Assembly: GCF_000185305.1 (NCBI RefSeq)
Contig: NZ_GL622200.1
Location: 1,282,427-1,346,426, forward strand
Origin: Aggregatibacter segnis ATCC 33393
GTDB lineage: Bacteria > Pseudomonadota > Gammaproteobacteria > Enterobacterales > Pasteurellaceae
Direction of reading: 5' to 3'
Length of the DNA: 64,000 nucleotides
Positions 59,239-64,000 of this stretch are shown here, one piece after another (within the stretch, counting starts at the first letter, position 1; every line of letters starts with the position of its first letter). The translations under genes were made by a program, and so were the position numbers. Below the pieces are notes generated by a model. The model searched no databases. It was not told the origin of the DNA and worked only from the letters and a program-made list of their open reading frames with translations.

Positions 59239-60762
59239 TTGCCCATCATGCAAAAACCCATTGAAGGTGCTGCCCTTGGCATCATTACGTTAGCGCTGTC
59301 TCTTGCCACGTTCATGCAAGTATTGGATTCCACCATTGCAAACGTGGCGATCCCCACGATTTCGGGCGATCTCGGCTCATCGTTCAGCCAAGGCACTTGG
59401 GTGATTACCTCTTTCGGCGTCGCCAATGCCATTTCTATTCCCATTACCGGCTGGCTTGCCAAACGTTTCGGGGAAGTAAAATTATTCCTCATTTCCACCG
59501 CACTTTTTGTTTTAGCCTCTTGGCTATGCGGCATTTCTCATAGTTTGGAAATGTTAATTTTATGCCGTATTTTCCAAGGCTTGGCGGCAGGTCCGATTAT
59601 TCCGCTGTCTCAGAGTTTGCTACTCAATAACTATCCTCTGGAAAAACGGGGCATGGCATTGGCATTTTGGGCAATGACCATAGTAGTTGCACCGATTTTC
59701 GGTCCCATTCTCGGCGGTTGGATCAGTGATAATTTACATTGGGGGTGGATCTTCTTTATTAATGTGCCCGTTGGACTGTTCATTATCAGTACCAGTTGGA
59801 AAATATTAATGCCACGAGAAAGTAAAATTCAGCACCAACCGATTGATACGGTGGGATTAGTCTTATTGGTTTTGGGTGTAGGCTGCTTGCAATTAATGCT
59901 AGATCAAGGGCGTGAGCAGGATTGGTTCAACTCCACTGAAATCATCATTCTTGCCGTTATTTCCGCGGTAACCTTAACCGCACTTGTCATTTGGGAACTG
60001 ACGGATGACAACCCGGTAGTAGATATTTCCCTATTCAAGCAACGCAATTTCACTGTGGGCTGTTTGTCCACCAGCTTGGCATTTTTAATTTACCTCGGCT
60101 CAGTGGTGTTAATTCCCTTGTTGCTGCAACAGGTTTTTGGCTACACCGCCACTTGGGCAGGTTTAGCATCCGCCCCCGTAGGACTATTCCCGATTTTGTT
60201 ATCCCCTCTTATCGGTAAGTTTGGACATAAAATCGATATGCGTATTTTGGTCACCGTCAGCTTTGTGGTCTATGCCATTACCTTTTATTGGCGTGCCGTT
60301 ACCTTTGAGCCGGGAATGAGTTTTGCCGATGTAGCACTGCCGCAAATGGTGCAAGGGTTAGCCGTCGCCTGTTTTTTCATGCCACTTACGACTATTACGC
60401 TGTCCGATTTACCGGCACACAAAATGGCATCCGCCTCAAGCTTGTTTAACTTTTTGCGTACCCTTGCCGGATCCATCGGTACTTCCCTTACTACATTCTT
60501 GTGGTATAACCGTGAAGCCGTTCACCACTCACAGCTGACTGAAGCCATTACGCCGTATAACCCTACTGCACAACAGTATTACCAGATGATGGAGCGTTTC
60601 GGTCTGGGTGAAGAACAAACTTCTTCCCTGCTTGCCCGCAACATTACATCGCAAGGTTTTATCATCGGCGCCAACGAGATTTTTTGGTTATCCGCCGTGC
60701 TGTTTTTGGCATTATTTATTTTGGTCTGGTTTGCCAAACCGCCTTTTGGGAGCCGCCGCTAA
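59239..60762 (+). CDS. emrB: Multidrug efflux MFS pump EmrB
   Basis: A 507-residue inner-membrane proton antiporter of the DHA2 family with 14 helices (512 in E. coli). Helix 1 has ATFMQVLDSTIANVAIPTISGDL, the motif C region is FWAMTIVVAPIFGPILGGWISD, and the long loop SDNLHWGWIFFINVPVGLF is typical. Uptake signals at 59497-59505 and 59977-59985 code Thr-Ala-Leu inside membrane helices. It forms the tripartite pump with EmrA. Confidence 0.95.
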   Translation: MPIMQKPIEGAALGIITLALSLATFMQVLDSTIANVAIPTISGDLGSSFSQGTWVITSFGVANAISIPITGWLAKRFGEVKLFLISTALFVLASWLCGISHSLEMLILCRIFQGLAAGPIIPLSQSLLLNNYPLEKRGMALAFWAMTIVVAPIFGPILGGWISDNLHWGWIFFINVPVGLFIISTSWKILMPRESKIQHQPIDTVGLVLLVLGVGCLQLMLDQGREQDWFNSTEIIILAVISAVTLTALVIWELTDDNPVVDISLFKQRNFTVGCLSTSLAFLIYLGSVVLIPLLLQQVFGYTATWAGLASAPVGLFPILLSPLIGKFGHKIDMRILVTVSFVVYAITFYWRAVTFEPGMSFADVALPQMVQGLAVACFFMPLTTITLSDLPAHKMASASSLFNFLRTLAGSIGTSLTTFLWYNREAVHHSQLTEAITPYNPTAQQYYQMMERFGLGEEQTSSLLARNITSQGFIIGANEIFWLSAVLFLALFILVWFAKPPFGSRR

Positions 60763-60832
60763 AGTGCGGTCCAAAAAAGAAATATTTTTCACTTTTATTT
60801 ACAAATCAATAACAAACACCTATAGTAATGCG

Positions 60833-60924
60833 CGTTAGTCGGGGTGCTCCGTTGGCTTAAATAACGGAGCTGAGAAATACCCGTGAACCTGATACAGTTA
60901 GCACTGACGTAGGAAACTAATGCA
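60833..60924 (+). promoter_or_regulatory. TPP (thi-box) riboswitch
   Basis: The sequence carries the conserved parts of the thiamine pyrophosphate aptamer in order: GGGGTGC (60842-60848), a hairpin GCTCCGTT/AACGGAGC, CTGAGAAATACCC, GTGAACCTGATACAGTT and the 3' CTGACGTAGGAAAC. The P1 stem is GCGTTAGT with ACTAATGC. It lies about 90 bases before the binding-protein gene. No strong terminator hairpin was seen in the platform; the ATTAGT/TTAGTT words near 60967 may allow alternative pairing. Confidence 0.93.
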
Positions 60925-61014
60925 CTTCACTCTGCTTCCATGGCTTCTTTCAGCCTATTTCCCCGTTTAGTTGTTAGCTGGTTTTGTTTTTCAATCTCAC
61001 CAAGGATTAAATCA

Positions 61015-62070
61015 ATGACCAAGCTTTCTAAAAATTATTCACCACTAAAAACATCCTTAAAAACAACCGCACTTTGCTTACTTCCAATGCTGTTTTATAC
61101 ACAAAACGCCCAAGCGGAAGGCAAACTGACCATTTATTGCAGCGTACAAAATGTCACCTGCGAAAAAGTTACGAAACGCTTTGCCGAAAAATACAACGTC
61201 GATGCCCAATTTGTACGAAACAGTACTGGCACCGTACTCGGTAAAATCAAAGCAGAAAAAGAAAATCCACAAGCAGATGTGTGGTTTGGTGGCACATTTG
61301 AACCGCACTTACAAGCCGCCGATCAAGGTTTGCTCGCGACATACCGCTCACCATTACAAAAAAATATCATGCCGCAATTTAAGAAATTAATGGATGAACG
61401 AGGTGATTACACATCGATCATTTATTTAATGGAAGTCGCCATTGGCGTGAATACGGAAAAATTAAAACAGCTCAATATTCCGGAACCAAAATGCTTTGCC
61501 GATTTGCTCAAACCGGAATTCAAAAATCAAATTCAATATGCCGATCCCCGCGTATCCGGCACGGGCTATTCTTTTCTGACGACATTAGTGCAGCTTTGGG
61601 GCGAAGAAAAAGCATTTGATTACTTGAAAAAACTCAATGCGAACGTGGCGCAATATTCCAAAAGCGGCTTAGCCACCGGCAACTTAGCCACCGGCGAAGT
61701 GGGCGTTGATATTGCCTTTATGCACGGCTATGTGCGTGAAAAAGACAAAGGCGCACCGGTAAAAGGCATTTTACCTTGTGAAGGCGTGGGCTACACGTTA
61801 GGGTCGGTAAGCATCATCAAAGGCGCACGTAATCTAGAAAATGCCAAACACTTCGTGGACTTCGTTCTCGACACCGAAGCGCAAGAAATCCCATGGCGTG
61901 AGTCCGACTCTTACCAAATCCCCGCCAACATCCATGCGAAAGCGTCCCCAAAAGCCAGCGATCCAAGCAAATTAAAATTATTGGATATTGACTTCATCCG
62001 CTTTGGCGCCGACGCAGAAAGCAAACGCTTAATTGAGCGTTGGGTTGAAACAGTCAAAGGAGAAAAATAG
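61015..62070 (+). CDS. TPP-riboswitch-linked periplasmic binding protein, AfuA/FbpA-like, orphan
   Basis: A 351-residue exported binding protein of the family that includes AfuA, FbpA/FutA iron binders and phosphate-sugar or vitamin-phosphate binders. A signal peptide ends QNAQA before EGKLTIYCSVQNVTCEKVTKRF. Other family text is NSTGTVLGKIKAEKENPQADVWFGG, YADPRVSGTGYSFL and GVGYTLGSVSIIKGA. It differs from ThiB. AAGGA lies 9 bases before ATG 61015; the frame is open from 60940. No permease or ATPase follows. Its control by TPP suggests thiamine, a thiamine phosphate or a precursor as ligand, not iron. Confidence 0.8.
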   Translation: MTKLSKNYSPLKTSLKTTALCLLPMLFYTQNAQAEGKLTIYCSVQNVTCEKVTKRFAEKYNVDAQFVRNSTGTVLGKIKAEKENPQADVWFGGTFEPHLQAADQGLLATYRSPLQKNIMPQFKKLMDERGDYTSIIYLMEVAIGVNTEKLKQLNIPEPKCFADLLKPEFKNQIQYADPRVSGTGYSFLTTLVQLWGEEKAFDYLKKLNANVAQYSKSGLATGNLATGEVGVDIAFMHGYVREKDKGAPVKGILPCEGVGYTLGSVSIIKGARNLENAKHFVDFVLDTEAQEIPWRESDSYQIPANIHAKASPKASDPSKLKLLDIDFIRFGADAESKRLIERWVETVKGEK

Positions 62071-62110
62071 CTGAGAAAAAAGTGCGGTGGAAATTTTAAT
62101 CGTTTACAGA

Positions 62111-62130
62111 TTATATCGCATAGGATATAA
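62111..62130. promoter_or_regulatory. HipB-type operator candidate, distal
   Basis: TTATATC and GATATAA are perfect 7-base inverted arms around a 6-base spacer, 93-112 bases before hipB. E. coli HipB sites are TATCC-N8-GGATA; the spacing differs here. Confidence 0.5.
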
Positions 62131-62174
62131 AACATAAATTATACTTTACAAGATATAAAAAAGCTTTATACTTC

Positions 62175-62211
62175 ATAGCGTATAAAATAATTTCTATACG
62201 CTATAGCGTAT
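62175..62211. promoter_or_regulatory. HipB-type operator candidate, proximal
   Basis: ATAGCGTATA (62175-62184) faces TATACGCTAT (62195-62204), and ATACGCTATAGCGTAT (62196-62211) is itself a perfect 16-base palindrome. Three ATAGCGTAT half-sites thus stand directly before the hipB ribosome-binding site (GAGGAG). Confidence 0.65.
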
Positions 62212-62222
62212 GAGGAGTCACA

Positions 62223-62501
62223 ATGGTTATCACCACCGCAAAAATGCTTTCTCATGTAATTCGGGAATTTCGCTATCAAGGCGATCTGTCACAAACTGAT
62301 GTTGCTAAACTCGCCGGAACGACCCAAGCCCGAATTTCAGCGTTTGAGAATGAGCCGGAGCGTACTAAATTAGAAACGCTATTTAAAATTCTGGCAGGAC
62401 TAGAACTAGAGCTTATTGTGCAACCACGCAAAAAGTCATCTAATACCGCTCTCTCAATTAAGGAGCCAACAGCAACATACGATGACGATGAGGCATGGTG
62501 A
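62223..62501 (+). CDS. hipB: HipB-family antitoxin, Xre-type repressor
   Basis: A 92-residue DNA-binding protein with a helix-turn-helix (QTDVAKLAGTTQARISAFEN, about residues 23-42) and a short C-terminal tail. It overlaps hipA by 7 bases. As in E. coli, it should neutralise HipA and repress the operon through the palindromes at 62111-62211. GAGGAG lies 6 bases before the ATG. Confidence 0.88.
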   Translation: MVITTAKMLSHVIREFRYQGDLSQTDVAKLAGTTQARISAFENEPERTKLETLFKILAGLELELIVQPRKKSSNTALSIKEPTATYDDDEAW

Positions 62502-63781
62502 TGAGTAACTCGATTCTAAACGTCGCCATGAATGGCTTGTTAGTCGGTGAATGGCGAAAACTCACCAGTGGCGCAACCGAATTTCAGTATGCGGAAAAAT
62601 GGCTTGAATCTGTTCGCTCGCGCCCTATTTCATTGTCACTGCCCTTGTCGCACAAAATTTATCGAGGAGATTCCGTTTACAATTTCTTCGATAATCTCCT
62701 CCCGGACAATGAGCAGATCCGTTCACGCATTCAGCAACGTTTTCAAACCTCAACAAAATCCCCATTTGATTTACTTTCGGCGATTGGACAGGATTGTATC
62801 GGCGCAATTCAGCTTTATCAGGGTGAGAACCGGTCGGTACGTCAAATTTATGCAGAACCGTTAAATGACAAAGAGGTGGAAAACGTGCTGAAAAACTACC
62901 GCACTTTTCCTCTTGGTATGGAAGAAAGCGAGGATTTCCGAATTTCTTTAGCCGGCGCTCAGGAAAAAACAGCGCTGCTTTATTATCAAAATCAATGGCA
63001 GCGCCCTTTGCATTCCACCGCGACCAGCCATATTTTTAAACTCCCGATTGGTATGGTGGCACAAGGGCAACTTGATCTTTCCGGTAGCTGTGAAAATGAA
63101 TGGCTTTGCTTGAATATTATGAAAGCCTTCGGTTTGCCGGTTCCTCGAAGCCAAATTCAGTATTTCGGTGAAATGAAAGTGCTGATTGTGGAGCGCTTCG
63201 ATCGCCGTTGGTCTGAAAATAGAAGTTGGCTAATTCGTTTACCACAGGAGGATATGTGCCAAGCACTCAACATTGCCCCTGCGCGAAAATATGAAAATGA
63301 CGGCGGGCCGAGCATTCTTCAAATTATGTCGCTTCTCAAGGGTTCATCCAACGCCCAAGCAGATCGCAAGCAGTTTTTTAAAGCGCAAATTATTTTCTGG
63401 CTGCTTTGTGCCATTGACGGCCATGGCAAAAATTTCAGTCTATTTTTGGAACAAGAGAATCGCTATCGTCTAACGCCTTTTTATGACGTGATGTCCGCCT
63501 ATCCGCTCATCAACCACAACGGACTACAAAAACAAAAAGTCAAAATGGCAATGGCGTGGCACGGCAAAAATAAACATTATTTATGGGATAAAATACAACC
63601 CCGCCACATTTTCAACACCGCTAAACTCGCAGGCTTGTCAAAGGAAACAGTTGAAGACGTTTTGCATGAGATCAGTGCGCTATATCGAAGAGTCAGTGAA
63701 ATAAATACCCATGGATTGCCTGATGAAATTGTGGAGCCAATTTTAATGGGATTGGAAATGCAGATGAAAAAGATAAGTTAA
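62495..63781 (+). CDS. hipA: HipA-family serine/threonine kinase toxin
   Basis: A 428-residue cytoplasmic kinase, which in E. coli phosphorylates glutamyl-tRNA synthetase and halts translation, giving persister cells. Visible motifs are RISLAGAQEKTALL at about residues 148-160 (autophosphorylation/ejectable P-loop region), DGHGKNFSL with catalytic Asp308 and FYDVMSAYP with metal-binding Asp331. These match E. coli Asp309 and Asp332, so the kinase looks intact. It overlaps hipB by 7 bases. Paired uptake signals end it. Confidence 0.9.
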   Translation: MVMSNSILNVAMNGLLVGEWRKLTSGATEFQYAEKWLESVRSRPISLSLPLSHKIYRGDSVYNFFDNLLPDNEQIRSRIQQRFQTSTKSPFDLLSAIGQDCIGAIQLYQGENRSVRQIYAEPLNDKEVENVLKNYRTFPLGMEESEDFRISLAGAQEKTALLYYQNQWQRPLHSTATSHIFKLPIGMVAQGQLDLSGSCENEWLCLNIMKAFGLPVPRSQIQYFGEMKVLIVERFDRRWSENRSWLIRLPQEDMCQALNIAPARKYENDGGPSILQIMSLLKGSSNAQADRKQFFKAQIIFWLLCAIDGHGKNFSLFLEQENRYRLTPFYDVMSAYPLINHNGLQKQKVKMAMAWHGKNKHYLWDKIQPRHIFNTAKLAGLSKETVEDVLHEISALYRRVSEINTHGLPDEIVEPILMGLEMQMKKIS

Positions 63782-63812
63782 AAAAGTGCGGTGGAAATTC
63801 ACCGCACTTTTA
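63782..63812. terminator. Paired uptake-sequence terminator after hipA
   Basis: AAAAGTGCGGTG (63782-63793) pairs with CACCGCACTTTT (63800-63811), immediately after the hipA stop. It can serve the convergent gene at the right edge too. Confidence 0.85.
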
Positions 63813-63859
63813 CTATAAATAACCAAAACCTCATTATAAAAACTGTAATAAAACAATTT

Positions 63860-64000
63860 TTACTTTCTTTTTAATGGAAAAATCCAAACATTTCGCAACA
63901 ATCCATTCTTATCTTTTTGTTTTTCTTGGTAAGGTTCATCTGCCAAATAAACTTCACCAATATAGCTATATTTTTTAGGCTCAAATACCTCAAAAAGGTG
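63860..64000 (-). CDS. 3' end of an unidentified gene (partial)
   Basis: Only the last 46 codons are in the window; the stop TAA is at 63860-63862. The visible end contains KYSYIGEVYLADEPYQEKQ and ends NVWIFPLKRK. This ending resembles the C-terminal part of some HNH-type or modification-dependent restriction endonuclease genes, but the call is tentative because the main domain lies outside. The gene is convergent with hipA. Confidence 0.6.
   Translation of the reverse strand, partial: HLFEVFEPKKYSYIGEVYLADEPYQEKQKDKNGLLRNVWIFPLKRK

Noticed and set aside
61015-62070. Calling the TPP-linked binding protein ThiB
   Set aside because: Its sequence pattern fits the AfuA/FbpA group and lacks ThiB wording; no thiPQ follows.

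Overview
This 64 kb window comes from a chromosome of the family Pasteurellaceae, most likely Aggregatibacter (the A. actinomycetemcomitans / A. aphrophilus group). The main evidence is the dense scatter of the Haemophilus-type DNA uptake signal (core AAGTGCGGT or its complement). It occurs dozens of times, often as inverted pairs that double as terminators between genes. The gene content agrees: ygiW-qseBC, znuCB next to mepM without znuA, lptFG divergent from pepA, dsbC-recJ, and nikKLMQO next to hyp genes. Almost everything is core chromosome with compact operons. No tRNA, rRNA, CRISPR array, prophage or intact insertion sequence was seen.

Layout. 1-550: 5' part of a TPR-repeat gene (minus strand, cut by the window edge). 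0.7-11.6 kb: glnE, a BASS-family transporter, prfC, a major porin, purC with a PurR box, a YeeZ-like dehydrogenase and argG. 11.7-14.4 kb: ygiW-qseBC two-component operon with its QseB-type direct repeat. 14.4-18.7 kb: an aminotransferase, fdhE and cpdB. 18.8-24.9 kb: iron block, a TonB-dependent receptor divergent from a four-gene siderophore-type ABC transporter, each side with a Fur-like box. 24.9-28.3 kb: mepM and znuCB. 28.3-33.2 kb: metF, lptG, lptF, pepA.

33.5-44.6 kb is a nickel/[NiFe]-hydrogenase maturation region. hypF and hypBDE each have a TTGAT-N4-ATCAT FNR-like box. The nickel ECF importer nikKLMQO has a MerR-type promoter with a 19-bp spacer. hypA and hypC are absent from this cluster. 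Between hypF and hypE lies an accessory patch (36.7-38.4 kb) with three 95-bp triple-hairpin repeats, a REP pair, another mobile-looking repeat and an AT-rich orphan gene.

44.7-57.9 kb: mtnN, a DsbA-like protein, recJ, dsbC, an unknown small periplasmic protein, prfB (with its programmed +1 frameshift), lysS, a candidate small RNA, a NIF3-family gene, a yqjD-yqjE-yqjK-like trio, fabI, rnb and dps. 58-64 kb: emrAB, a TPP riboswitch in front of an orphan Fe/AfuA-type binding protein, the hipBA toxin-antitoxin pair with a palindromic operator region, and the 3' end of a further gene at the right edge.

The items most worth following up are the TPP-riboswitch-controlled orphan binding protein, the candidate sRNA at about 52159-52254, the triple-hairpin repeat family around the orphan gene, and the linked nickel/anaerobic control of nik and hyp genes.
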